DNA from: Mallotus nudiflorus
Lineage: Eukaryota; Streptophyta; Magnoliopsida; Malpighiales; Euphorbiaceae
Reading direction: 5' to 3'
Assembly: GCA_947683625.1 (NCBI GenBank)
Contig: CANTUR010000039.1
Coordinates: forward strand, 1,240,001-1,304,000
Length of the DNA: 64,000 nt
Positions 21,675-34,029 of this stretch are shown here, one piece after another. The notes under the pieces are model-generated. The model was not told where the DNA came from, searched no databases, and worked only from the letters and a program-made list of their open reading frames with translations. Both the position numbers and the translations under genes were made by a program. Position 1 is the first letter of the stretch; every line of letters starts with the position of its first letter.

Positions 21675-22535
21675 GAGAGTGAGGGGGATAATGATGATGA
21701 TATGCCTTCTTTAAAAGATTGTAGTGATGTTGAATGTGCTAAGGGAGATAATCTTGTTGTTCAAAGAACATTGAGTTTCCAAAATAAACATAATGTCCAT
21801 AGGGAGCAAAGGGAAATTTTATTTCATACTCAATGTTTGATTTCTAATAAGTTATGCAACATGATTATGGATAGTGGAAGTTGTACTAATGTAGCAAGCA
21901 CTTTGCTAGTGGAGAAATTGAAGTTGCCTACTACCAAGCACCCAAGACCATACAAGTTGCAATGGCTTAGTGAAAGTGGAGTTGTAAAGGTAAATAAGCA
22001 AGTTCTAGTTTCTTTTCAAATTGGTAGATATAAGGATAAGGTGTTGTGTGATGTGCTACTAATGTTGGCCAGACATATGTTGTTAGGGAGACCATGGCAA
22101 TATGAGAAAAGGGCTAATCATGATGGATTAAAAAATATGTATACTTTGACTATGGATGGAGAAAGGTTTAACCTTGGACCATTAACTCCAAAACACATTT
22201 TTGAAGACCAAATGTGTGTCAAGCAACAATATGAAGAAATGGGTTCTTCATTAGGAAATTCTTTGGGAAGGGAAACCTTTGAGAGTAACGAAAAAGGTGA
22301 GATGAGTGACCCTAAAAATTCCAATTCTTTTGACCAAAATGGGAAACACATGGTGAGAGAAAATAAGGAAGGTTCAAATGAAAGAAAAATGAGTGTTTAT
22401 GCAAAAATGAGTGATGTGAAGGAAGCTATACTTTTGAGGTAACACATGCTTGTACTTATGTACAAGGAGATTGTGCATATTTGTAATCAAATAACCAATG
22501 GTTTGCCTAGTGTTTTTGTTGATCTTTTGTAGGTT
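21675..22535 (+). pseudogene. Chromovirus protease region
   Basis: Aspartic protease of the polyprotein, in frame with gag after the TAG. The acidic linker precedes VECAKGDNLVV, then LISNKLCNMIMDSGSCTNVA, with catalytic Asp in DSG (residue 57 counted from the ATG at 21702). The flap and C-terminal part follow (VLCDVLLMLARHMLLGRPW). A charged linker leads to TAA at 22440-22442, at a place where the related copy near 61410 has a sense Gln codon (CAG). A further TAG lies near 22531, just before RT. It would cleave gag-pol if expressed. Confidence 0.8.
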
Positions 22536-24037
22536 TATGAAGATTTATTTCCAAAAGAAATTCCAAATGGTTTGCCACCTAAAAGAGGCCTTGAGCACCA
22601 AATTGATTTCATACCCGGAGCAAGCATTCCAAATAGACCAGCATATAGATGTAATCTAGAGGAGACCAAGGAAATCCAAAAGCAAGTGAGTGAGCTTATG
22701 GAGAAGGGTTATGTTCATAAAAGCATGAGTCCATGTGTCGTACCTATCTTATTAGAGCCTAAGAAAGATGGAACTTGGAGGATGTATGTTGATTGTCGTG
22801 CCATCAACAAAATCATGGTGAAGTATAGACATCCCATTCCTAGGCTAGATGACATGTTAGATGAATTGCATGGTTCATATTTATTTTCAAAAATTGATTT
22901 GAAATCTGGTTATCATCAAATTAGAATGAGAGAAGGTGATGAATGGAAAACAACTTTTAAAACTAAACATGGTTTATATGAGTAGTTAGTAATGCCTTTG
23001 GTTTAATTAATGCACTAAGCACTTTCATGAGATTGATGAATCATGTTTTAAGAGCATTCATAGGCAAATTTGTTGTTGTCTATTTTGATGATATCTTGGT
23101 TTATAGCAAAAATTTAGATGAGCATGTACAATAATTGACTTGTGTTTTTTATGTGCTTAGAGAAGAGAAGTTGTATGCTAATCTAAAGAAATGTTGTTTT
23201 TGCACTAATGAAATTACTTTTCTTGGATATATTGTCAATGACAAGGGTATTCATGTTGATCAAGAAAAGGTAAAAGTAATTAGAGAATGGCCAACACCCA
23301 CAAATGTAAGTGATGAAAGAAGCTTTCATGGTTTAGCTAGCTTTTATAGAAGGTTCATTAAAAAAATTTCTACCATAGCTGCACCTTTAACTGAATGCAT
23401 AAAAAAGAATGTTGGTTGTAAGTGGGGAATTGAACAAGAGGAGGCTTTTAACTTGCTAAAAGACAAATTAAGTTCTGCACCCTTGTTATCTTTACCAAAT
23501 TTTACTAAACCTTTTGAGATTGAGTGTGATGCAAGTGGCATAGGTATTGGAGGAGTTTTGATGCAAGAAGGCAAGCCCATCGCATTCTTTAGCAAAAAGC
23601 TAAGTGGAGCAAGTCTAAACTACCTTACATATGACAAGGAGTTCTATGCATTGGTGAGGGTTCTAAAGACATGGAAGCATTACCTTGGTTACAAAGAATT
23701 CATAATTCACACTGACCATGAGTCCTTGAAGTATCTCAAAGGACAAGGAAAGCTCAACAAGAGACATGCAAAATGGGTGGAATTCATTAAATCCTTTCCG
23801 TACATCATTAAGTACAAGCAAGGGAAAGAAAATGTGGTGGCCGATGCATTGTCAAGAAGATATGCCTTGATCTCTAAACTTGATGCAAAATTATTAGGAT
23901 TTGAATACATCAAAGATCTTTTTTCTAATGATCCTAATTTTGCTAATGTTTATGGGGCATGTGAGAAAGGGGGTTTTGATAAGTTCTATAAGTTTGATGG
24001 TTTTCTTTTTTGGGAACAAAAATTGTTTGTGCCATAA
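22536..24037 (+). pseudogene. Chromovirus RT-RNase H
   Basis: RT begins VYEDLFPKEIPNGLPPKRG. Motifs: GYVHKSMSPCVVPILLEPKK, DGTWRMYVDCRAIN, FSKIDLKSGYHQIRM. A TAG at 22983-22985 replaces Trp (the relative near 61953 has TGG), and one T is missing from the ATGCCTTTTGG stretch near 22996. The catalytic box is YFDD at 23081-23092, intact. A TAA follows at about 23132. The 300-codon frame 23135-24037 carries the RT thumb, the tether and RNase H (IECDASGIGIGGVLMQ, DKEFYALVRVL, HTDHESLKYLKG, ENVVADALSRR). It ends at TAA 24035-24037, where the copy near 48250 has CAA. Catalytic residues survive but expression is impossible. Confidence 0.9.
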
Positions 24038-25155
24038 AGTTCTTTGAGAGAGTTACTTGTGAGAGAGGCATATAGCAGAGGTTTAATGGGGCATTTTGGG
24101 ATTAAGAAAACTTTGGATGTGTTGGGTGACCATTTCTTTTGGCCATACATGAAAAGGGATGTTGAGAGAATTTGTGAGAAATGCATTACTTACGAACAAG
24201 ACAAATCCAAAGCAATGCCTCATGGTTTGTATACACCTCTTACCATACCAAATGAACCTTGGGTAGACATTTCTATGGATTTTGTTTTAGGATTACCTAG
24301 GTCCAAGGGAGGGAGAGATTCAATTTTTGTTGTTATGGACAGGTTTAGCAAAATGGCACATTTCATTCCATGTCACAAGATGGATGATGCAACCCATATT
24401 GCCAATCTATTCTTCAAAGAGATTGTAAGGCTACATAGAGTGCCAAGGACCATTGTGAGTGATAGGGATGTCAAATTCCTAAGTCACTTTTGGAAGACTC
24501 TTTGGGGAAAGATGGGGACAAAGCTTTTGTATTCTACAACTTTTCATCCACAAACGGATGGACAAACGGAGGTCGTCAATAGGACACTTTCAACACTTTT
24601 AAGGACTATCATCCAAAGAAATCTGAAGAATTAGGAAGAATGTTTGCCATATGTGGAATTTGCTTACAATAGGAGTGTGCATGGTTCAACAAATTACTCA
24701 CCATTTGAAGTTGTGTATGGATTCAACCCATTGACTGCATTATATTTACTACCATTGCCATTGGACAAAGCTAATCTGGAGGGGAAACAAAAAGCTGAGT
24801 TCATCAAGACTTTGCATGAGAAGGTGCATATAAACATTGAGAAGAAGACACTCCAATATGAAAAGCAACACAACAAAGGGAGGAAGCAAGTCATTTTTGA
24901 GCCCGAAGATTAGGTGTGGGTGCACTTGAGGAAGGAAAGATTTCCTAACCAAAGGAAATTAAAGCTTATGCCAAAAGGAGACGGTCCTTTTAAAGTGCTT
25001 CAACGCATCAACAACAATGCTTACAAGCTAGAACTTCCAAGTGAGTATGGCAATGTTAGTGCTGCTTTCAATGTTAGTGACTTGTCTTTGTTTGATGTAG
25101 GTGATAAAGATGATGGAGCTGATTTGAGGACAAATCCTTTTGAAAAAAGGGGGAA
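24038..25155 (+). pseudogene. Chromovirus integrase and 3' polypurine tract
   Basis: Integrase inserts the cDNA. Zinc region: GHFGIKKTLDVLGDHFFW with CEKC. Catalytic core: DISMDFVLGLPRSKGGRD, IVSDRDVKFLSHFWKTLW and QTDGQTEVVNR supply the D,D,E triad, all present. TAG at 24632-24634 replaces Trp (LKN.EECLPYVEFAYN) and TAG at 24911-24913 replaces Trp (EPED.VWVHL; TGG in the copy at 49138). The C-terminal GPY/F part ends DLSLFDVGDKDDGADLRTNP. I see no classical chromodomain, and the frame runs through the polypurine tract (GAAAAAAGGGGGAA) into the LTR, both in line with CRM-group chromoviruses. That lineage call is tentative. Confidence 0.85.
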
Positions 25156-25993
25156 TTATGTGAATCCAAGTTCAAAGCCTAAAGAGATCCAAGATCCATT
25201 AATAATACAAGAGGCCCAATCACAAGGTCCAAATCCAAGAAGCTTCAAGAAGCCATATTGGGTTTAATTATGGACATTTAGAAAGCCCAAGAATTTCAAC
25301 CCAATAAGGCATCCATGGAGGCCCAAGGGATAATATTTAACTTATTTTTGTGTTAATAACAATTAAGGTTACATGTAGCCACCATATACAAGTTAATGGG
25401 GTAATTAATACCAAGTAATGGCTATTAATATAGGTAGTGGTTATTAAGAGCCACCATCTACAAGTTAATGGGGTAATTAAAACCAAGTAATGGCTATTAA
25501 TGTGGGTAGTGGTTATTAAGGCCATTTAAGAGTAAAAGTAATCCTATGTGTGTGAGTCTATTTTAGTAGTGTGTGCATGGACTTGTACTCTATATAAACA
25601 AGTCATTTTCTTTCATTTGGAGCATAATTGAATTTGATATATGAATTATAACTTTGTTTGATTTTTATTGTGAGGAATTTTGTCTTGAATTTCTTACATG
25701 AACTTTGTGACTTATCAAGCTTTGTTCTAGCTTGTGGTGTCAAAATCTAAATCTTTGTTTTCTTGTTATTTATCAAACTTTCTTATTTATGGCATAAGAG
25801 GAAATTCAAAGTCTATCTTTGTATCTTTATCCTTATTGGTAAAGGGGTTAAGTAGTATCTATGTTCTTACTATAATCTTTGAACGATATGAATCTATGGA
25901 TTAAATTGGTAATTTCTAGTTTTCTTCTAATTCAACTTATCACAGTATTATTGCTATTGGGGAGTTAATTGATAAAACCTACAATTTCCATCA
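25156..25993 (+). repeat. CRM-like chromovirus 3' LTR
   Basis: 838 bp, starting TTATGTGAATCC (TGATG with one change) and ending TTTCCATCA. CATGA follows at 25994-25998, then the host TGAATGTACAAAAGTAC. The two copies of the 75-bp internal duplication are present. It differs from the 5' LTR at a modest number of sites, suggesting an insertion that is not ancient. Confidence 0.9.
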
Positions 25994-26646
25994 CATGATG
26001 AATGTACAAAAGTACATTATAATATTGCAAATTCATGAGAAATTTCATCACTTTTTCATAAGATAGTGTTCACTTAATGAATCTCATTATTTTTTTTCGT
26101 GACTATCATTTATTTGCCTTTTGAAGAGGTCAGAGGCATCGTTAACTATCTTGTGCTTAGAGCATATCTTCTACCAAGTGAAGAGCTTACTTCCACACCT
26201 AATTTTAGGGAGAATTTGCTAAACAAAACTTATGAAAATTGAGAATAAAAAGATCAAATTATGAGTATCAAAACAATATTTAAGTTATTTTTGTGCTTTC
26301 CTTCTTATTTGAGTATTCCCCTACCTTTCTTATATTACTCAGCATGGATATTATTGGAAAGGTCCTTTGGAAACTCATACTCTTATAGAGCATTAGAGTA
26401 AATAGAGCAGTTTTTAGTATAGTCCTTCTTTTAGTATTCCCTTGCCTTTTTTGTATTACTAAGCATTGATATGGTTAGTGGTTTCATATTGATACTCTTA
26501 CTTATTTCTAAGCATTGGAGTACATTATGCTTGCTCTTATTTTAATTCTCCTCTTAGTATTCCTCTGCCTTTCTCATATTACTTAGCATGGATACCATCA
26601 AGAGATTTTGTACTAATGCTCATTTTTAAGCATTAGAGTATATTAT
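25994..26646 (-). repeat. Tat-like internal region with third repeat block, unit A
   Basis: Host flank of the chromovirus. From about 26290 it has three or four degenerate units of roughly 90-115 bp with TATTCCCCTGCCTTTCTTAT, ATTACTCAGCATGGATACC and TTTTAAGCATTAGAGTA. The block recurs at 18270-18612, 35650-36000 and 43755-44115. Confidence 0.75.
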
Positions 26647-29195
26647 ATGCACATTTATTATTTAAAAGACTAAAATGACACTTTGAAAGGTCAAGCAATT
26701 TCTACTGCAAGTCCATGGATTTTGTTTTTACATTTTCTTCTCCTTATTTAGGTGCAAAGTAGGCATTAGATTGATTAGAGTATATAAGCTCTCAACATAA
26801 AACTATTAACTACTCATTTGATTTTTGTGAGGCTAATAAAAGAAAGCCACTATGATCAAAGGTCAAGAGATGGGGTTTTCGCATATAATCATGTGAAGTG
26901 GATGCATTTACTTTCACTTTATGGATTTTATTATTGGGATTACAGAATCTAAGGAAATACAATTCTATTACTTCCTTTTATTATCTTGATGAGTGTTTTC
27001 CACATGAGATGATACTCTGATGCATGATTAGCATTTGCAGCCTTTCCCATTTTTATTGATGTATCGGTTGCTTTTCCCTTCTTCATTTTTGTTTTTCCAT
27101 GCACAAAATATCATAAGCTAGTATAGTCTATTTGCAAGTGAAGAAATTTTGTCAAAATGCAATGTTATTCTTTTGCATTCTTCCCTTTTGATTAGGGTGA
27201 TGATGTCTTTGATCACAAAGGTCATGATACTCTACGTTTAAAGTTGTGGCTTTGGGTTGCATTTGTATTTCCACCATTCTCTTTAATTCTATGGTAGAGG
27301 GCTTCATTCCTTTTATTGACGTCTCCTACAAAAAAAGGTTTAGGAGTTAGAGATCTTGTTTTATGATCAAATAATTTTTTAGAGTGCATTCATTTTAAGT
27401 TTTGAGTGCATTCTTCCCTTTTTAGGGTTGTCAAATGTAGTGCTGACATGTTGGAGCTTCTCATCACTATATTCCATACTTTACATTAGTCTAACTGTTA
27501 TGACGAGTTATTCTAGATGATACTTCAAATGAGACTATAGAGATCGATGTTGAATCTAAGGAGCTTGAACATTATATCTAGCCTTTTGAGGTCACTAGGA
27601 TGATGCTTTTGAAAGTATCACTATCATTGATATTCCCTTACTGGATGGGCCCTTTAGACTCCTGAGGTCTAAAGTCCTGTTGACTATCAAGTTCACCTTA
27701 TTAGTGCTACCCTTTTCCTTTTAGATGCTTCACATGTGCACATTTTGAATACCTTTTTGCATTCTTATAACACTGATTTTAAATATTAGTAGTAGAGTAT
27801 TTGTACAATCTTGCCTAGGCTTAAAGACTTTATTATGCAAAGTAAGTACATCACAATAAATGTATGCGGATGTATGTATGTTATGTATGACATGCATGAT
27901 CCTAATGGGTCTCTTATTTGGAATAAAGCTATGTTCATAACTTAAAGTGTGTGAATGAGGTGCTTTATCAACAACTTGTAGGTTTGAGCATTAAATGCTT
28001 CATTATTGGTACTTCTGATGTTAGAGTTTCTTATATAACTTGTTCAGCAGATGACCGGGTGGTGATATATTGATGAATTATTGGTTGTTGCTTACAGTTT
28101 ACTTCTTTATGCCCCCATAACTATTATGCTGGCTTTTATACTTTATTTTTCCATATTCGCTCTTTGAATGCAGACTTATTGTTCTGCAATTTTCCCCTAA
28201 AGCTATATTTTGCCCCCAATTTCATTATGGATCCATTCCCGCTATTCTAGCAGTCGTTTTTCTTTTTCACGTGCAATAGACCCAGTTCATTCACTGTTGT
28301 TATTGATCCTTTGACTTACTGACCCTATTAGTTGCAATCTCATGCATTAAAGATGTAGAGGAGTGGGCAAACTGACTAAAGCGAGTTATCAATGATGAAA
28401 TCAGTTGGACTTGCTCTTTGAAGAACTCTTGAGCTGAATATATGGCTTGATGCTGATTGATGATAGTTATAAGACAAGACTTGCAATGCAAGTTATTGAG
28501 CCACCTAAATTCTCAAGGTATAAAGGGACGCTAGGCTTATAAGGAAAATTATAAAGGGGTGGCAAAAAAGAAAACATAACTAAAATAGTGATCTTATAGC
28601 TCCGATTTAACTTTCATTATGTATTGTCTTTCCATTTAGACACTTATGCAATATGATATAGATGAATATGTGATATTTGAACAAAAATTTCAAATTCAAT
28701 TTTAATCATTCATTAGGGCAAAAATGAGAGCATTCATTATATCACATGATACAACTCCTGCTACTAGCCAGTCCTAAATTATTTCTTTCTAATTTTTACC
28801 CTATGGTTCTTTTTTCTTTCCTTTTTCTCTCTCTTTGTTCTTTCTCTTTTTTTATCATTCTTTTCATTTTTTCCTTAAATTTCCTATCTTCAGAAGTTAC
28901 ATCATGTGATATATGAATGTTCTTTGAATTTACATTTGTGCCCATGCTGAATGAATCTAATTGAATTGAATTTATGGCAAACCTGTAGATGCAATCAATA
29001 TCATAATGCACAATACCATTAGGATGTCAATACATAAGAAAGCATGATCAAAATTCATATAATCAATCATAAAAAGAAAACAAGTTCTAAAGAAACTAAA
29101 ACTTTATTCAAATAAGACAATAAGAAAATTTATTTCCTATTCTAGATGCTAGGGATGTTTAGTCTCATAGCGGTTATCCTTTAGGTGATTGGCAT
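26647..29195 (-). other. Tat-like internal non-coding region, unit A
   Basis: About 2.5 kb between the repeat block and gag, collinear with 36001-38550 and 44116-46620. A complete Tat element would have PR-RT-RH-IN between gag and 3' LTR; I find none of their motifs on the minus strand. On the plus strand, short aligned frames recur in all three units, with phrases like ILDDTSNETIEIDVESKELE (27508-27570) and KLWLW; antisense frames are known in Tat-lineage elements. A minus-strand frame at 28300-28491 (FFKEQVQLISSLITRFSQF) is likewise recognisable in all units. Neither is assigned a function. Confidence 0.55.
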
Positions 29196-30800
29196 AATAA
29201 TTATTCTTGCATCTTCTTGTCGACTGTCTCTATAACTTCATTTTTCTTTCTTGTATAGCAACTTATCATCATCAAACTCATCATCCCATCCTGTAAGTAT
29301 AATTGACTCAAAGGGTATGTCAAAAGAAGGTGGTTTAGTATAAAACATGTTATTGTCAAACTTGCCTAAATGCTGACTCAATAAGTCTTATGCTCTTTCC
29401 ATATCTTTGGGGGTTTTAGGAGATTTCTCATTGGTTTTAAGATCTAGGTCCTTAAAGGAGTTTAGCACTTCTTCCTCACTGACTCCTGAGTTGATCATCA
29501 TGGTAGCTGAGGGTGGTACATTTCGGTAGTTTGGGAAAGGATGATTTTTGGTGCTTGGGTTTTAATCTTTCTAGAGTCTATAAGGTTTTGGATTTCATAT
29601 TTGAGGTGGATGTAGTTATTCATGGAGTGTTCGAGGTTTTGATGGAATTTACAATGCTTGTTTGGGTTATAGCTTGGGGTGTTTGAGTTTAATAGGTTTG
29701 GATTAGGTAAAGGTTAAAGTAAGCCCTTTTGAATTAGGTGCTCTAGGACTTCTGACAAAGGTTGGTTAAAATTGGAGAATCTCCTTGGTTATTGAATAGC
29801 AAGGACTTCCATAATTTGGCTAGTGCGTCGTTGTTGTATGCCCTTAGTTGTGTAGTTTCTTGCTCTTATGCTTTTAGTGATCCTCTTTTTCTCATTCTCA
29901 ATCTCCTTAGCTTGTAACACATCATCATAAAGGTCTACAAATGTCTTAGGATTCATCATTTTCAACCTCTCGGCCAAATTAGATAACACATTTTGGACTA
30001 TCATCCTAACCTGATCCTTCTTAGCCAGTTTGTTCTTCATGAATCCTGCCTTATTAATGCACCTAGTCAGAAAATCTAAGAATGATTCATTAGGCTTCTA
30101 CTTGGTCAATTTTAAATCCTTAATGGACACTTCAAGCCTGGTATTGTAATCATATTGTTTCAGAAATGCGGTACACAATTCCTTCTAGCCTGCATGGATA
30201 GACTTCTCCAACCTATGATACCAATTGAAAACCATACCCTCAAAGGATAGCACAAATAACTTGGTAACTACAGATAAAAGAGCTTTAGTAGTGCTCATGG
30301 TAGTTGTGTATTGACTAAGGTGGATCCTTGGGTCTCCAATATTATCAAACTTCTACAGTTATGGCATCTTAAACTTATCATGTAGCTTATCTTCCTTAAA
30401 GTGCATCATACCATCAAAGTTAAAAAAATATCTTATGCCCTGTCCTCTCATCAATTCTTTCATTTTGGACATCTTTCTGAGTCAGTGCTTTCATCTGCTA
30501 GGATTCTAGCTCTTGAACTTGCTCAAGTGATACCCTTTTTGCCTTTTCAACCATGTAATACTCAAGATCTGCCAACTTAATTTCCACAGCAGGTATATTT
30601 CTAGTAACATTGTCATTGTTAGTGGGTAGTGTACCCATAACAGGTGGATTGGCCACAATGAGAGATGCAGTAATGACAAGTAGTGGCATCAATCCAGGCA
30701 GAGCTTGTCTTAACTCATCTTGCATCATCACTCTCATATCATCCACCAATGCTCCTTTAATATCCTCTAAAGTCCAGTTTCCTCCCTCTTGTTCTTCCAT
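29196..30800 (-). pseudogene. Tat-like gag, unit A
   Basis: Begins at the ATG complementary to 30798-30800 (MEEQEGGNWTLEDIKGALVD). After several frame changes the gag core is readable: FVLSFEGMVFNWYHRLEKSI, ELCTAFLKQYDYNTRLEVSI, PNESFLDFLTRCINKAGF, AERLKMMNPKTFVDLYDDVL. A degraded CxxH zinc region with LKYEIQNLID-like sequence follows, then a C-terminal part (MMINSGVSEEEVLNSFKDLD, PPSFDIPFESI). This is the only protein-coding part of the unit. It is the fullest of the three gag copies. Gag-only elements rely on a relative for replication enzymes. Confidence 0.75.
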
Positions 30801-31697
30801 TTCTTTGGCTTTTTAGGCTATATAGCTTCCAAGTAGAGTGGGTTGAAGGGACTCCTTTCTAGTTTGCTAAGGATCTCTTTTGCGATTGATAGTAGACTCA
30901 AATCAGTTCTCACTAGTCTGCACCTTTCTAACTCCAAACATAGGAAGACCTAGATGAATCTATAATGGTTGAAAGAAAAATTGTTAGTATGATGCATGTA
31001 ATGTATGTATGCATATATGCATGATGCACATGCTATGCAACAAGTAACAATTAAGTCAAGTATATACATCCTTCCAACCTTATCACTCCCATACACGTAT
31101 TCAATGGCAAGTCTCTTTTCTTAGGATTTTTTGTCTTAACCTTAATATCAACAGGGGATATCAAGAACTGAAGCACATGCCACATCTCTCAAAGCAGTAA
31201 AGCATAGAAATAGTATTTATAGGTATAAAAGCATAGCCCAATCTTTATTAGTCCTAATGGGCTTGAGCCTTTATAGATTGAAATACCTCATGTCAACATT
31301 CACAAGCAATTTGTGTAATCCTAAGGAAAATAATTAAGCCATTATATGCGGTTAAGTCCAGTGGAAAAGGTCAAGGTTCCTTTAGCAAGATGCCCTCCTT
31401 TAAAATTTGAGTTACAAGCCAAGGTCCAACTCAAGAGAAGACTGCCCCCCTTTAGAACTTTGGTTACAGACTCTTGTCAGATGAGCCCAGTAATCTCTCT
31501 TGAATTAAGTTAAAGCTAAGAGTGATAGTTAGCAAATTTATAATCCCATAAAGCTAGTGGAATCATAGAACCATAAACCAATGCCATCGGTTAATAGGGA
31601 CATGCAAAATGAATGCAAGAATAAAATAATAATTAATAAAATAATTGTAAATAACACAAGTAGAATCAGTATCTCTTATCCCTAGTGGAGTCACTAT
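30801..31697 (-). other. Tat-like 5' leader and primer-binding site, unit A
   Basis: About 0.9 kb of leader. Next to the LTR, minus-strand TAATAGTGACTCCACTAGGG (31678-31697) matches the GTGACTCC-containing primer sites of Tat/Ogre elements; the equivalent in unit C is CTAGTGACTCCATAAGG. I recall an Arg tRNA as the usual Tat/Ogre primer but cannot verify this from the window. Confidence 0.55.
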
Positions 31698-33853
31698 TAT
31701 AGATGGTGGGGTTTAGTGCACACCCAATATTTTAGCAACCATAACACTGTTTGAGCTCAAGGCTCTAAAGAACACACTAACCACTGTCATAAAGACATAG
31801 CATGGAGATAAGGAGTCACCACCCAAGGTAATAACTAGGAAAAATTGAAAAATGGTGGTGCTCGATTCCTTAAAAGAAAGTCAGCACCATAACTAGGAGA
31901 TTCTAGGTATGGAATAATAACTTCTTTCAGTCTTGTGTTCTTTTAGAATTTTTTTTATGAATTACTATTTTATCCTTTATTTACATGCAATTTCATACAA
32001 GCCCTTAAAAAATCAACTTCAGGCAAACTAGTCATGAAAAATACAAGTAAATAATGCATTCATCACAATCCCTAGGTTAGCCTAATCTACATTGATTTTA
32101 ATTAAATGAGCTAAATCTACATATTTTAATTTTCAAGTGAGCCTAAAGACTAAAGGGCCTAATTCTTACTCAATTTTAATTAAGCGAACCTAAGTTTATT
32201 TATTTTAATTCCAAAAATGGGCCTAAATCAATAAATTATGAAGTATTTAATTTAGTAGGCCTAATTCTGCATGTTTTAATTCTAGAATGATCTTAAATCT
32301 ACAAGTTATGGAAAAGGCTTAAGTTAAATGGGCTAAGTCTAAATTAATTAAATTAAGTGGGCCTATGTTTAATTAAGTAAGTGGACCTAAGTTGTCTCTA
32401 CCTTAATTTCTAATTAATTATGGGGCTAAGATGCATTTTAATTAATTAAACCTAAAAAAAACCTAAATTTAAATGGGTTAAAGCCTAATGTGGGATTAGG
32501 GCCTAAAAAACATACACATATGTAAACATGCCCAAAAATAATAAAAAATAGCAAAAAAATAAAAAATAAAAGATTAAACAATTAATTTAACTTTTTCTAA
32601 AACCCTAATTTAATTAAATTGACCATGAACAATAAACTAATTAATCAAGCAAACTAATTTTGCTAACTTAAATCTAATTCAATTTTAATTAAACAACCTA
32701 ATGGTTTCTGTGACCATTAATTTTAATTAATTACAAAATGAAAACCCTAATTTTATTAACCAATTACTTAAAATAAAACATACAAGCAAACACACACCAA
32801 ATTTCATTGTTTCCACTATTAGGGCTATTACAATGAATTAATGAGAATAATAAAAAAATTAATACAATCTCAAAATAAATAAAATAAGAAAATTAAATAA
32901 AAAAACCTAAAAATTACATCTAGCTACAAGTTCCATTCATGGCATTCCATGGACATCTATGGATTTTATTCTCCAAGTATGATCATCATGTAATCTCCTC
33001 CATAATCACCATCACAAAAGGATAAAACAATGATTAGTGAATTAATTTTTTTAAAAAAAATTCAATAAAATTGAAATTCAATAAAATCAAAATAATAATA
33101 AAAGAAGAAAAATAAAAGAAGGTAAGGAGAAGATAATGTTTATGGATGCTTGTGAATGAACTGCTCCTCAAACTAGTAAGATTATCGTTGTTTATATGTA
33201 GGCCTTCAAAACTTATTATTCTTCTTCAAAAAAATCTCCAAATGAATAAATCACCAAGAGCTTTTTTGTTCATGGAAAAGAGTGCTCAGTATTGAGTATT
33301 GAGAATTAAGAATTGAGTCCCTCGCTCCAAGAGCCAAAGCTCTCCTACTATAGGAAAAAACCAAAAAACCCAAAGTTCTTCGTACTAAGAGTTCTAACTT
33401 TAAAAGGACTTTATTTCTTGAAGAGTTAGATAAATCCCAAAAGTAAATTTAAGAAAATTTTTTAACAAATCAAAACTCAGAAAAAATATTTTTATTTTTT
33501 GTAAAAAATATAAAAACAGACGAAAAACATGTAGTTTCGACTGGAATTATGCCATTCCAATTAGAATTATGTAATTCCAATCGAAATTAAATAATTCCAA
33601 TTGGAATTCTATAATTCTGATTTTTTAAAGTTTTAATTACAAAAAGACCCCTGAAAGAAATTAAAATTTTTAATTAAGTCTTAAAAGGTATTACAATTAA
33701 GTCCTTAGAATAAACTAATGAAACTCTTTTTGAAAATGTATTCAAACTTTTGAGGTTTCAAACTTCAAGTGTTGAAGACCTACTTATAATATTTTCATCA
33801 TTATAGTCCTTTATCGTATCCATATTTTATTATCCCGAAATTGGATGTTTACA
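31698..33853 (-). repeat. Tat-like LTR copy B (shared, internal)
   Basis: 2156 bp, minus-strand start TGTAAACATCCAATTTCG, end CCCCACCATCTATA (terminal bases changed from CCGTTTACA). It serves as 5' LTR of unit A and 3' LTR of unit B. The TATA box seen in A and C is mutated (CCTATAGTAGG). Telo-box AAACCCTAA at about 32601 and 32742. Confidence 0.85.
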
Positions 33854-34029
33854 GTTTCCCCCCTTTGTCGCTGTTTGCTTAATAAAGCAAATAAACACAC
33901 AATTTCTTAAGAATAGAACTTCGGGTGCTTTATTGTGCTACTTGAGGTTTATGCTTATAAGCAATTATTGATTCATAATAAAAGCTTATGTTGTCATACA
34001 ACACTAGGCATAAACTTAAAACATATAAG

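Noticed and set aside
22118..22351. Minus-strand frames across the chromovirus (22118-22351, 23344-23595, 23707-23913, 24694-24952)
   Set aside because: Antisense shadows of the plus-strand polyprotein, without recognisable domains.
30610..30816. Plus-strand 68-codon frame
   Set aside because: Shadow of the Tat-like gag N-terminus on the minus strand.
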